Shown one piece after another: positions 1 through 7,245 of a stretch of 15,520 nucleotides of DNA. The stretch is from JAVBSC01 sp031547305. GTDB lineage: Bacteria > Desulfobacterota > Desulfovibrionia > Desulfovibrionales > Desulfovibrionaceae. Location of the stretch: NCBI GenBank assembly GCA_031547305.1, contig JAVBSC010000077.1:1-15520 (forward strand), in the 5' to 3' direction. Position numbers and translations under genes: made by a program. The notes under the pieces were generated by a model. It saw only the letters and a list, made by a program, of their open reading frames with translations, ran no database searches and was not told where the DNA came from. Position 1 is the first letter of the stretch, and every line of letters starts with the position of its first letter.

Positions 1-31
1 AACGACGGCTGGAGCATGAGACAGTCCAACT

Positions 32-349
32 ATGGAAAAAAACAACGCCTTCTTTAACCAAGTCTATGAACTGGTGGCGCGCATCCCGCCCGGCCGGGTT
101 ATGACTTACGGCCAGATCGCCAGGGTGCTGGAAAGCGCCTATTCGGCCAAAATCGTCGGATATGCCATGAGTCGCGCCCCGGAAGTCCTTGATCTGCCCT
201 GCCACCGGGTGGTCAACCGCCTGGGGGAAATGGCCAAGGGACCGATGTTCGGCGGCGAGGACTCCCAACGCGCAAAATTGAAAAAAGAAGGCGTGAAATT
301 CAAGCGCGACGGACGCATAAATCTGGAAAAAAGCCTGTTCCAGCCATAA
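32..349 (+). CDS. Alkyltransferase-like protein (MGMT C-terminal DNA-binding/active-site domain only)
   Basis: This 105-residue protein is only the C-terminal domain of the O6-methylguanine-DNA methyltransferase family, which binds DNA and removes or recognises alkyl groups on guanine O6. It has the family's start (PPGRVMTYGQIA, residues 19-30) and the active-site motif PCHRVV with Cys57. Having Cys there separates it from classical alkyltransferase-like proteins, which have Trp. Other family positions differ: the arginine finger of the usual ARAVG segment is Lys40 (AKIVG), and the Asn usual before the PCHR strand is Ala49. Repair activity is therefore uncertain, and it may act as a lesion sensor. 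ATG 32 is the first possible start, because an in-frame TGA lies at 17-19. The Shine-Dalgarno match is poor (GGAG at 11-14, too distant). The family assignment is secure; the catalytic status is not. Confidence 0.88.
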   Translation: MEKNNAFFNQVYELVARIPPGRVMTYGQIARVLESAYSAKIVGYAMSRAPEVLDLPCHRVVNRLGEMAKGPMFGGEDSQRAKLKKEGVKFKRDGRINLEKSLFQP

Positions 350-408
350 TCATAGATCGTCCCAACTCTTTGAGCCCTTCACAAAAAATATTGAATACAG
401 GATGCCGC

Positions 409-1122
409 ATGAAACGTTTACTTTTGCTGAGCAGCTCCCGCAAAGGGAACTTGGGCTATCTGGAGCACGCGGGAGAGCAGTTCCGCGCTTTTTTTCAGGA
501 CGCCGGCGTGCGGCGGGTTCTTTTTGCGCCTTACGCGGCTGCAACCTTCAGCTTTGAAGAGTACGAAGCTAAAGTCAGGCCGGCCTATGCCGCCCTGGGC
601 ATTGAACTGGAATCCATGCACCGTTTCGCCAACCCCAGGCTGGCGCTGGAAACGGCCGAAGCCCTGGCTGTTGGCGGCGGCAACACTTTTGCGCTGCTCA
701 AACGCTTGTACGACGCCGGTCTGGTGGAAGCCATCCGCGAGCGGGCCGAAAACGGCATGCCCTACATGGGCTGGAGCGCCGGAACCAACGTGGCCTGCCC
801 GACCATACGCACCACCAACGACATGCCCGTGGTGGAGCCCCCGTCTCTGAAGGCCTGCGCTCTTATTCCCTTCCAGATCAACCCGCATTTCATCAGCGGC
901 AAACCGTCCGGGCATAACGGCGAAAGCCGCGAGGAACGTCTGGACGAATTCCTGTGCCTGAATCCGGAACAAAAAGTGCTGGCTCTGCGTGAAGGTTCGG
1001 CCCTGCTGGTGGAGGGAGAAAATGCCACGCTTCTGGGCGATCTGGACGCGCCGGTTTTCCGGCCGAACAACGTTACGGACTCCATCTCCCCAGGATGCCG
1101 GTTCAAGCTTGATGAGGTATAA
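409..1122 (+). CDS. pepE: Dipeptidase E (alpha-aspartyl dipeptidase, peptidase family S51)
   Basis: This 237-residue cytoplasmic serine peptidase should hydrolyse dipeptides with N-terminal aspartate. The sequence follows E. coli PepE through its whole length. The nucleophile elbow GWSAGTN gives Ser123, the TIRTTNDMP segment gives Asp138, and QINPHF gives His160. Each is three residues later than the E. coli triad Ser120/Asp135/His157. The glycine-rich VGGGNTF motif is at residues 88-94. ATG 409 is preferred over the in-frame TTG 370 because the LLLLSSS beta-strand begins right after it as in homologues, and AGGA lies at 399-402 with good spacing. The gene runs in the same direction as the alkyltransferase-like gene, 59 bp downstream, and converges with the Dabb gene across 23 bp that hold no clear terminator. 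Confidence 0.96.
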   Translation: MKRLLLLSSSRKGNLGYLEHAGEQFRAFFQDAGVRRVLFAPYAAATFSFEEYEAKVRPAYAALGIELESMHRFANPRLALETAEALAVGGGNTFALLKRLYDAGLVEAIRERAENGMPYMGWSAGTNVACPTIRTTNDMPVVEPPSLKACALIPFQINPHFISGKPSGHNGESREERLDEFLCLNPEQKVLALREGSALLVEGENATLLGDLDAPVFRPNNVTDSISPGCRFKLDEV

Positions 1123-1145
1123 AAGGCAGCGCCAGCTCACCACGG

Positions 1146-1445
1146 CTATTCGTAATAATCAATGCATACCCTGTTTTTTACGACCAGCTCGACGGAAGCG
1201 CTGACTTTCTTATGTTCAGGATGAACCTGGTACGCGGCCAGGGCTTCTTCGCTTTCAAACAGACTGTTGAGAATAATATCCCTATTGCCTGAAGGCAGTG
1301 CGTTTATGTGGACCTTGAGTTCCACTATACCCCCGATGCACCGCGTCAGGGCCTCCAGATCCGATTGGACCTTGAGAGCGTTTTTCTTATTTTCCGCCTC
1401 GGTAAAACCATCCTGGTAGTTCCAGGCGACAATATGCCTGACCAT
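1146..1445 (-). CDS. Dabb-family (stress-responsive alpha/beta barrel) protein
   Basis: This 99-residue protein has the ferredoxin-like dimeric alpha/beta barrel pattern of the Dabb family. It opens with MVRHIVAWNY, the usual first strand. An amphipathic helix (about residues 20-35) follows, then the strand VELKVHINALPSGNRDIILNSLF, the EALAAYQVHPEHKK helix with the typical YQxHPxH segment, and a last strand (VVKNRVCIDYYE). Members of this family are small cytoplasmic proteins whose biochemical role is mostly unknown, so no function is assigned. Start ATG at 1445 is preceded by GAGGAG with good spacing. It lies 16 bp downstream of the copper ATPase on the same strand and could be its last operon member. 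A functional link to copper is not shown. Confidence 0.88.
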   Translation of the reverse strand: MVRHIVAWNYQDGFTEAENKKNALKVQSDLEALTRCIGGIVELKVHINALPSGNRDIILNSLFESEEALAAYQVHPEHKKVSASVELVVKNRVCIDYYE

Positions 1446-1461
1446 TTCGATCTCCTCTGAT

Positions 1462-3897
1462 TTATTTGAAGAATCGCAATCTCAACGCATTGCCAACCAC
1501 CGTTACCGAACTAAGGGCCATGGCCGCGCCGGCGATCATGGGGGAAAGAGTCGGGCCGCCCCAAAGGTGCAGAAGCCCGGCGGCCACGGGGATGCCCAGG
1601 ACATTGTAGGCAAAGGCCCAGAAGAGGTTCTGGCGGATGTTGCGCATGGTGGCCCGGCTCAGGGCCAGGGCGGTCAACACGGCGTGCAGGCCGTGGCGCA
1701 TCAGGATGACGTCGCCGGCTTCCACAGCCACGTCTATGCCGCCGCTCATGGCAAAGCCCACGTCCGCGCGGGCCAGGGCCGGAGCATCATTTACGCCGTC
1801 GCCGACCATGCCCACGGCCAGTCCCTGGGCCTGGAGCGCCTGCACGGCTTTTTCCTTGTCTTCCGGCATAACCTGAGCCCGGACTTCGTTCAGCCCCAGA
1901 CGGCCGGCCACGGCTTTAGCGGTGCGTTCGTTGTCCCCGGTGAGCATAATGAGGCGCAGGCCGAGTTTTTTAAGCTGGGTCAGCACTTCCGAGGCCTCCG
2001 GCCTGGGGGAGTCCGCCAGGCCGAATATGGCCAGGGGGGTCGAATCCGCCAGCAGCACCAACGGGGTTTTGCCCTGGCTGGCCAACGCTTCCAACCTGGC
2101 CTCCAAAGGCGCGAAGTCCCGCCCCGCCATCAGTTCTTCAGCCATGCGGGCGCTGCCCAGGCTCAGGCTGAGCAGACCGCCTTCCGCCAGGAGCGCGCCT
2201 TTGACGCCTTTGCCCGGCAGGGCGGCGAAGTCCTGAACCGGCCAGAAAGGCAGGTTCCTGGCACGCGCCGCTTCCACCACGGCCAGGCTCAGGGGGTGTT
2301 CGGAGAGCGCTTCCAAAGAAGCGGCCAGACGGAGCATAATCTCGGAATCCCTGGCTTCGGAAGCGGGGACGCCCTTATACAGCAGTTGGTTGAGCACCGG
2401 CTGGTTTTGCAGCCAGCCGTCCGGCAGGGGGCAGAGACCCAGGTCGAGAAGTTCCGGCTTGCCCCGGGTCAGGGTGCCGGTCTTGTCAAAAAGCAGCACA
2501 TCCAGTTTGGAAGCCTTTTCCAGAGCGTCTCCGCCCTTGATCAGCACCCCGAGTTGCGCGCCACGGCCCGTGCCCACTATGATGGAGGTGGGAGTGGCCA
2601 GGCCCATTGCGCAGGGGCAGGCAATGACCATGACGGAAATGAAAACGCGCAGGCTGAAGGCGAAATCCGCGCCGCTGAGCAGCCAGCCCAGGCCGGATAA
2701 AAGGGCCAGCAGCATGACCACGGGCACAAAATACAGGCTGATGCGGTCCGCCAGGCTGGCAATGGGGGCTTTGGAACTCTGGGCGCTCTGGACCAGCTGG
2801 ACGATGCGGGCCAGCACCGTATCCGCGCCCACGCGCTCCGCGCGCATGACAAAGGCGCCCTGGCGGTTAATGGAACCGCCGGCCACCGGGCTGTCCGGAG
2901 ATTTTTCCACAGGCAGGCTTTCACCGGTGAGCATGGATTCATCCACAGCGGAATTCCCTTCCGTGACCACCCCGTCGACCGGGATGCGTTCCCCTGGCCG
3001 CACCAGCAGAAAATCGCCCGGCTTTATGGAGGAAGCGGGCACTTCGCGTAGTTCGCCGTCCTTGACTATGGTGGCGGTTTCCGGCGCCAAATCCAGCAGG
3101 GCCTTTACCGCCTGGGAAGTCTTGGCCCTGGATTTGGCCTCCATATATTTGCCAAGAGAAACCAAAGCCATAAGCACGGCCGCTGACTCATAATACAAAT
3201 CCATGACCCGGTGCATAACAGCTGCCTCAGCCGGAACGCCCAGGCCGGCCAGGATGATCTCCACAGTGTTCCACAGGCTGTAAATAAAGGCCGCGCCGGT
3301 GCCCATGGCCACCAGGGAATCCATGTTCGGCCCGCGCCGGGCCAGGGCAGGCAGGCCGGAAAGATAGAACCGCCGCCCAGCGTAAAGCACGGGCAGGCAC
3401 AGGGCCAGTTGGACCAGGGCGAACACGGCCGGGAAGTGATGGGGATCCAGAAAAGCCGGCAGGGGCAGGCCGAGCATTTCGCCCATGGAAAGAATAAGCA
3501 GGGGCAAGGCAAAACAAAAGGCCGGCACAAGATCCCGGCGCATGGATTCCAGTTCCGCTTTTTCCCGGGCGTTGCGGTGTTCCCAACGCTCGGCCGCGTC
3601 CTCTAATCCGCCGCCGGCGGCCTGAGGCTCGGCCTTGAAGCCAAGGTCAGCCACGCGCTTCACAATCGCTTCGCGCAGGGCGTCCGCATCCGTCCCAGGC
3701 GCGGTTTGCACCGTGGCGCTAGCGGCCGCCAGACTGACCGTGACTTTGTCCACCCCGTCCATGGCGCCGACAGCCCGCTCGATGCGCGCGGAACAGGCCG
3801 CGCAGTGCATGCCGCTGATGGAAAACTCGCAGGCCTGGCCGGAAAGTTCCGGATTGGCGGCGGCGTTGGCGGATGTATCCTGAACCGGGGCGTCCAT
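1462..3897 (-). CDS. copA: Cu(+)-exporting P1B-1-type ATPase (CopA-like)
   Basis: This 811-residue inner-membrane pump should export Cu(+), and perhaps Ag(+), from the cytoplasm at the cost of ATP. It has one N-terminal HMA metal-binding domain (about residues 24-95; GMHCAAC, Cys32 and Cys35). The actuator TGES follows at 324-327, and the membrane metal site CPC is at 427-429. Phosphorylation Asp471 lies in DKTGTLT, His534-Pro535 is the nucleotide-binding HP, and the hinge GDGVNDAP is at 699-706. Tyr764-Asn765 and Met793/Ser796/Ser797 in the last two helices are the residues that mark P1B-1 copper pumps. ATG 3897 is chosen because AAGG (3906-3909) sits 8 nt upstream. A GTG at 3906 would add three residues and overlaps that Shine-Dalgarno site. 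The gene begins 17 bp after the CopZ-like stop, so the chaperone and pump form an operon. Confidence 0.95.
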   Translation of the reverse strand: MDAPVQDTSANAAANPELSGQACEFSISGMHCAACSARIERAVGAMDGVDKVTVSLAAASATVQTAPGTDADALREAIVKRVADLGFKAEPQAAGGGLEDAAERWEHRNAREKAELESMRRDLVPAFCFALPLLILSMGEMLGLPLPAFLDPHHFPAVFALVQLALCLPVLYAGRRFYLSGLPALARRGPNMDSLVAMGTGAAFIYSLWNTVEIILAGLGVPAEAAVMHRVMDLYYESAAVLMALVSLGKYMEAKSRAKTSQAVKALLDLAPETATIVKDGELREVPASSIKPGDFLLVRPGERIPVDGVVTEGNSAVDESMLTGESLPVEKSPDSPVAGGSINRQGAFVMRAERVGADTVLARIVQLVQSAQSSKAPIASLADRISLYFVPVVMLLALLSGLGWLLSGADFAFSLRVFISVMVIACPCAMGLATPTSIIVGTGRGAQLGVLIKGGDALEKASKLDVLLFDKTGTLTRGKPELLDLGLCPLPDGWLQNQPVLNQLLYKGVPASEARDSEIMLRLAASLEALSEHPLSLAVVEAARARNLPFWPVQDFAALPGKGVKGALLAEGGLLSLSLGSARMAEELMAGRDFAPLEARLEALASQGKTPLVLLADSTPLAIFGLADSPRPEASEVLTQLKKLGLRLIMLTGDNERTAKAVAGRLGLNEVRAQVMPEDKEKAVQALQAQGLAVGMVGDGVNDAPALARADVGFAMSGGIDVAVEAGDVILMRHGLHAVLTALALSRATMRNIRQNLFWAFAYNVLGIPVAAGLLHLWGGPTLSPMIAGAAMALSSVTVVGNALRLRFFK

Positions 3898-3914
3898 GGC
3901 GATCACCTTAAGCC

Positions 3915-4121
3915 TTAAGGCGCGTCAAAGCCGATGCGCCGCACCTCAGCCTTTGCGGCCTCAACGGACGCGGGCTTGGCCGGGTCGGCATCAGTCCAGC
4001 TTGCGGATCCGGTCAGCAGATCCACTTTAACGTCCTTCACGCCGGGCAGTTTGTTCAAAGCTTCGGTAACGCTCTTGCGGCAATGTTCACAACTCATTCC
4101 ATTAACCTTGATGCTGGGCAT
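3915..4121 (-). CDS. copZ: CopZ-like heavy-metal-associated (HMA) copper chaperone
   Basis: This 68-residue stand-alone HMA domain has the betaalphabetabetaalphabeta order. The metal loop is GMSCEHC (Cys11 and Cys14), followed by the helix KSVTEALNKL, the GVKDVKVDL strand and a final RRIGFDAP strand. CopZ proteins bind Cu(+) through the two cysteines and hand it to the HMA domain of CopA, and the pump is the next gene downstream. A much longer reading to 4295 is possible, but ATG 4121 is clearly the start: AAGGAG lies 6-7 nt upstream and homology begins with the first strand. Metal identity is inferred from the neighbouring P1B-1 pump. Confidence 0.93.
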   Translation of the reverse strand: MPSIKVNGMSCEHCRKSVTEALNKLPGVKDVKVDLLTGSASWTDADPAKPASVEAAKAEVRRIGFDAP

Positions 4122-4297
4122 GACATACTCCTTCAGGTTTGCCGCGTCCGGGCATTGGCCTGGCGGCCCGGCCGGAACGGACTTTATGCGGAACAGGCAC
4201 CACATAGTTAATATATTTTCCCGGCAAGTCCAGCACGGATATTTGTAACGCCAGCGGGCCCTCCGCCAGACGCGGTTCCCGCCGGCCCGGCGCACTG

Positions 4298-4316
4298 GAT
4301 AACGAAAATCATTCTC
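4298..4316. promoter_or_regulatory. Fur-box-like site between the two metal operons
   Basis: GATAACGAAAATCATTCTC matches the E. coli 19-bp Fur consensus GATAATGATAATCATTATC at 16 of 19 positions by direct comparison. A near-perfect inverted repeat also covers it: AACGAAAAT (4301-4309) and ATTCTCGTT (4311-4319) are complementary at 8 of 9 positions around one central base. The site ends six bases before the -35 element of the arsR/ATPase promoter and lies about 177 bp upstream of the CopZ-like start. Which gene it controls, and whether Fur or another Fur-family protein binds, cannot be told from sequence. Confidence 0.5.
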
Positions 4317-4322
4317 GTTCGC

Positions 4323-4351
4323 TTGACAAATAAAATATCATCAACTACATT
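4323..4351 (+). promoter_or_regulatory. Sigma-70-type promoter of the arsR-ATPase operon
   Basis: A perfect -35 hexamer TTGACA (4323-4328) is followed after exactly 17 bp by TACATT (4346-4351), which matches four of six -10 positions. Transcription would begin near 4358, about 50 bp before the regulator start. The surroundings are AT-rich compared with the flanking genes. Confidence 0.75.
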
Positions 4352-4369
4352 TCGTCATATGACGAATTG
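4348..4369. promoter_or_regulatory. ArsR/SmtB-type operator overlapping the -10 element and start site
   Basis: TTCGTCATATGACGAA (4351-4366) is a perfect 16-bp palindrome. The dyad extends to CA...TG at 4348-4369 with one mismatched pair. ArsR/SmtB repressors bind AT-rich imperfect 12-2-12 dyads of this kind. The site covers the end of the -10 hexamer and the predicted transcription start, so bound repressor would block RNA polymerase. That fits autoregulation of the metal-sensor gene and the pump gene immediately downstream. Confidence 0.75.
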
Positions 4370-4407
4370 ATGGTCGATTATTGTCCGCAATTACCGCCGG
4401 AGAAAAC

Positions 4408-4830
4408 ATGTTCGATTTCATGAATACCGCCCGCGCCATTACGGACGAAAACCGCGTGCGCATTCTGATGGCCCTGCGCGGCCGCGCGCTTTGCGTCTGC
4501 CAGGTGACCGCTTTTCTGGATCTGGCCCCGTCCACCACTTCCAAGCACCTTTCCGTGCTCCGGCAGGCCAGGCTGATCGAGGGCCGCAAGCGCGGCAAAT
4601 GGGTCTACTACAGCCTGGCCGACCAGGACGGCAGCCCGGCCCTGGCCCGCAAAACCCTGGCCTGGGTCATGGAATCGCTCCAGGATTCGCCATCCATCAT
4701 CGAGGATGAAAAGCGCATCCAGCGGATTCTGGCTCGCGAACAAAAAATCTGTGCCGAGCATACCCCCATGGACCCGGAATTCTACCACTCCATGGAAATC
4801 CATTCTTTAGTGGAAGGAGAAGATGACTAG
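4408..4830 (+). CDS. ArsR/SmtB-family metal-responsive repressor
   Basis: This 140-residue winged-helix repressor has the family pattern. Helices TARAITDENRVRILMAL lead to the metal motif LCVC (Cys29 and Cys31), then the recognition helix APSTTSKHLSVLRQARLI (residues 40-57) and the wing GRKRGKWVYYSL (59-70). A CVC pair at this place is the alpha3 site of ArsR and CadC sensors, which release DNA when As(III), Cd, Pb or similar thiophilic ions bind. The C-terminal tail adds Cys115, His118, His127 and His132. ATG 4408 follows GGAGAA (4399-4404) and begins at the conserved helix; the TTG at 4381 is less likely. The stop codon directly abuts the pump's ATG, and GGAAGGAG for the pump lies inside the regulator's end, so the two genes are co-translated. 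The operator at 4351-4366 suggests autoregulation. Confidence 0.92.
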   Translation: MFDFMNTARAITDENRVRILMALRGRALCVCQVTAFLDLAPSTTSKHLSVLRQARLIEGRKRGKWVYYSLADQDGSPALARKTLAWVMESLQDSPSIIEDEKRIQRILAREQKICAEHTPMDPEFYHSMEIHSLVEGEDD

Positions 4831-6741
4831 ATGAGCGAAACTTGCAACCTGGGCGGTTGCTGCCCGACTTGCGGCGGAAGCGAGGAAAAACCGGAGGCCG
4901 GGCCGGCGCACCGGCGCGAGGCCACGCTGCTGATTGGCTGCGCCTTGGTGTTCGGGCTGGCTCTGGGCTTTGAAGGGGCCATTGAGGCGCGCTTTGGCCT
5001 GGCCGGCGTGGCCGCGGCTTACGGCCTGCCGTACCTGGTGTGCGGCTGGTCCATTTTTGGCGCGGCCTGGGGGCAGATCCGCAAGGGCAGCCTGCTTAAC
5101 GAGTTCACGCTAATGTGCGGAGCCACTCTGGCGGCCATCGCTTTGCAGCACCTTTCCGAGGCCGTGGGCGTGATGCTCTTTTACCGGACCGGTGAATTTT
5201 TTCAGGAACTGGCCACGGACAAATCACTGAAATCTATCAAAAATCTTCTGGCCAGCAAACCAACTTTGGCCACGGTGCTGGAAGGAGGTCTGCCGGTAGT
5301 GAAAAAAGTGGAGGCAGTGGCGCCGGGCGATCTGGTGCTGGTCAAACCGGGAGAAAAAATTCCCCTGGACGGACTGGTGATCAGCGGCATTTCCCAGGTG
5401 GACCAAAGCCCGCTGACGGGAGAATCCCTTCCTGTCACCCTGGAGCAAGGGGCCAAGGCCCTGGGAGGCTCCATAAACCTGGACGGCGCGCTGACCATAG
5501 AGGTTGAATCACGCTTCGCGGATACGCACATGGCCCGCATTCTGGATCTGGTGCAGCGCGCTTCGGCCAACAAGTCCCCAACGGAGCGCTTCATTACCCG
5601 TTTCGCCCGCTATTATACGCCGGCCGTCTTCTGCGGCGCGGCCCTGGTGGCCGTCCTGCCGCCCCTGATTACCGGAGAACCCTTTGGCGCCTGGATTTAC
5701 CGCGCCCTGGTGCTTCTGGTCATCTCCTGCCCCTGCGCCCTGATCATCTCCATACCTCTCGGCTACTTCGGCGGCATCGGCGCGGCTTCGCGGCGCGGCA
5801 TCCTGGTCAAGGGCGGCACGGTCCTGGACGCCCTGCTGCACGTTAAAACCCTGGTCTTTGACAAAACCGGCACCCTGACCACAGGTTCCTTCAACCTGAG
5901 CCAAATCCTGCCCGCCGAGGGAATAATGGAAGCGGATTTGTTGCGGGCCGCGGCCATCGCGGAATCCGACTCCAACCACCCGGTGGCCAGGGCGGTCATG
6001 CGGGCCGTGCCCGACTTCAGACGCCCGGCCGAGGCGGTGATCAGCGAAGTGCCCGGCAAGGGCATGCGGGCGGTGTGGGACGGCGCGGTCTACCTGACCG
6101 GCACGGCCCGGCTGCTGCGGGAAAACGGCGTGGAATTCAGAGAATCTCAAGCCCCTGGTTCCCTTGTGTACGTAGCCAAAGATTCCACCTATCTGGGTTG
6201 TCTGGCGGCCGAGGATCGCCTGAAGCCGGAATCCGCCGCGGTAATTGCGGAACTGGCCGGCCGGGGCCTTAAAAGCGCCATGCTCACCGGCGATAATGCG
6301 GAAACCGCCGCACGCATAGCGGCCGAAGCCGGCCTGAGCGATTACCGGGCCGGCCTGCTGCCGGAGGACAAGGTGAAGATCATGCGGGAGTTGGGCGGCC
6401 GGGAAACCGCTTTTGTGGGCGACGGCATCAACGACGCGCCAAGCCTGGCCCTGGCCGGTGTGGGCATAGCCATGGGCAAGGTGGGTTCCGAAGCGGCCAT
6501 AGAGGCGGCGGACGCGGTGATCCTGAACGATTCCCTGGCCAGCATTCCGGAACTCTTCCGCATAGCCCGCAAGGTGCGCGCCGTGGTCGTCCAGAACATC
6601 ATACTGGCCCTGGGCGTTAAAACAGCCTTCATGGCCCTTGGCATAGTCGGACTGAGCGGACTGTGGGAAGCGGTGTTCGCTGACGTTGGCGTGGCCCTGC
6701 TGGCCGTGCTCAACGCCGTGCGCGGCATGCGCGGGAGGTGA
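4831..6741 (+). CDS. Zn2+/Cd2+/Pb2+-type P1B-2 ATPase (ZntA/CadA-like) without an HMA domain
   Basis: This 636-residue inner-membrane metal-exporting ATPase has the actuator TGES at 196-199 and the membrane metal site CPC at 300-302. Phosphorylation Asp344 lies in DKTGTLT, His383-Pro384 is the HP motif, and GDGINDAP is at 530-537. Near the end, GVKTAF gives Lys597 and FADVG gives Asp618. These match the Lys and Asp that identify P1B-2 (ZntA-type) pumps, as opposed to the YN and MxxSS of copper pumps. The usual N-terminal HMA domain is missing; a short tail with Cys5, Cys10, Cys11 and Cys14 replaces it. The neighbouring CVC-type ArsR sensor supports export of Zn, Cd or Pb. The exact metal is not determined. 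The start abuts the regulator stop. Confidence 0.93.
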   Translation: MSETCNLGGCCPTCGGSEEKPEAGPAHRREATLLIGCALVFGLALGFEGAIEARFGLAGVAAAYGLPYLVCGWSIFGAAWGQIRKGSLLNEFTLMCGATLAAIALQHLSEAVGVMLFYRTGEFFQELATDKSLKSIKNLLASKPTLATVLEGGLPVVKKVEAVAPGDLVLVKPGEKIPLDGLVISGISQVDQSPLTGESLPVTLEQGAKALGGSINLDGALTIEVESRFADTHMARILDLVQRASANKSPTERFITRFARYYTPAVFCGAALVAVLPPLITGEPFGAWIYRALVLLVISCPCALIISIPLGYFGGIGAASRRGILVKGGTVLDALLHVKTLVFDKTGTLTTGSFNLSQILPAEGIMEADLLRAAAIAESDSNHPVARAVMRAVPDFRRPAEAVISEVPGKGMRAVWDGAVYLTGTARLLRENGVEFRESQAPGSLVYVAKDSTYLGCLAAEDRLKPESAAVIAELAGRGLKSAMLTGDNAETAARIAAEAGLSDYRAGLLPEDKVKIMRELGGRETAFVGDGINDAPSLALAGVGIAMGKVGSEAAIEAADAVILNDSLASIPELFRIARKVRAVVVQNIILALGVKTAFMALGIVGLSGLWEAVFADVGVALLAVLNAVRGMRGR

Positions 6742-6746
6742 ACGCC

Positions 6747-6765
6747 GGGGAGGCGGCGCCTCCCC
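6747..6765. terminator. GC-rich hairpin after the P1B-2 ATPase gene, without a U-tract
   Basis: GGGGAGGC and GCCTCCCC form a perfect 8-bp stem around the loop GGC, six bases after the pump stop and between it and the convergent ridA gene. No T-run follows on either strand, so it is at best an imperfect intrinsic terminator. Confidence 0.4.
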
Positions 6766-6816
6766 AACTCCCTCCGCCAAGAGGCCGCGCCCCTTGGAGC
6801 CCATCAAGTATTTCGC

Positions 6817-7191
6817 TTACAGATAAGCCACGGCTTCGATTTCCACCAGGCCGTCTTTGGGCAGTTTGGCCACCTGGACGCAACTGCGGGCCGGGAAGGC
6901 GCCTTTAAAGTAGGAGGCGTATATTTCATTTACCGTGCCAAAGTCGGCCAGGTCTTTCAGGAAGATGGTGGTTTTCAGGATTTTATCCAGGCTGGAGCCG
7001 GCGCTTTCCAGCACGGCCTTGAGGTTGTCCATGGACTGTTTGGCCTGGTCGGAGATGCCGTTTTTCAGGTCGCCGGTCTGGGGGTCAATGCCGAGCTGGC
7101 CGGAGCTGAACACCAGGTTGCCGCATACAACGCCCTGGGAATAAGGGCCGATGGCGGCCGGAGCTTTGGTGGTATTGACAATTTTGGTCAT
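6817..7191 (-). CDS. ridA: RidA family 2-iminobutanoate/2-iminopropanoate deaminase (YjgF)
   Basis: This 124-residue protein is full length for RidA, a cytosolic trimer that hydrolyses reactive enamine/imine intermediates made by PLP enzymes such as threonine dehydratase. Visible family motifs are AIGPYSQG (residues 13-20, with Tyr17), FSSGQLGIDP (28-37), the active-site arginine in PARSCVQV (Arg102, equivalent to E. coli Arg105) and VEIEAVAYL (Glu119). ATG 7191 has GGGAG 6-7 nt upstream. It lies 54 bp downstream of the small Cys/His gene of the tetrapyrrole cluster on the same strand. It could be read through from that cluster, but the gap also leaves room for its own promoter, and none is clear. 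Confidence 0.95.
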   Translation of the reverse strand: MTKIVNTTKAPAAIGPYSQGVVCGNLVFSSGQLGIDPQTGDLKNGISDQAKQSMDNLKAVLESAGSSLDKILKTTIFLKDLADFGTVNEIYASYFKGAFPARSCVQVAKLPKDGLVEIEAVAYL

Positions 7192-7245
7192 TTTATACTC
7201 CCGTGTTGAGTTTTATGTAGAAATGCCGGAGTCCCGCAATCCGAA

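Noticed and set aside
1..57. Open frame from base 1 to TAA 55-57 as the tail of an upstream gene
   Set aside because: Only 18 codons are visible with no recognisable motif, and it would overlap the alkyltransferase-like gene; a TGA at 17-19 in another frame is an equally possible gene end.
3915..4295. Longer 126-residue version of the CopZ-like protein
   Set aside because: The extra 58 residues are Arg/Trp-rich and unlike any HMA protein; a good ribosome-binding site and homology both begin at ATG 4121.
5509..6807. A 432-residue minus-strand frame opposite the P1B-2 ATPase
   Set aside because: It is a shadow of a clearly functional pump gene and has His/Gln/Gly-rich composition with no recognisable domain.
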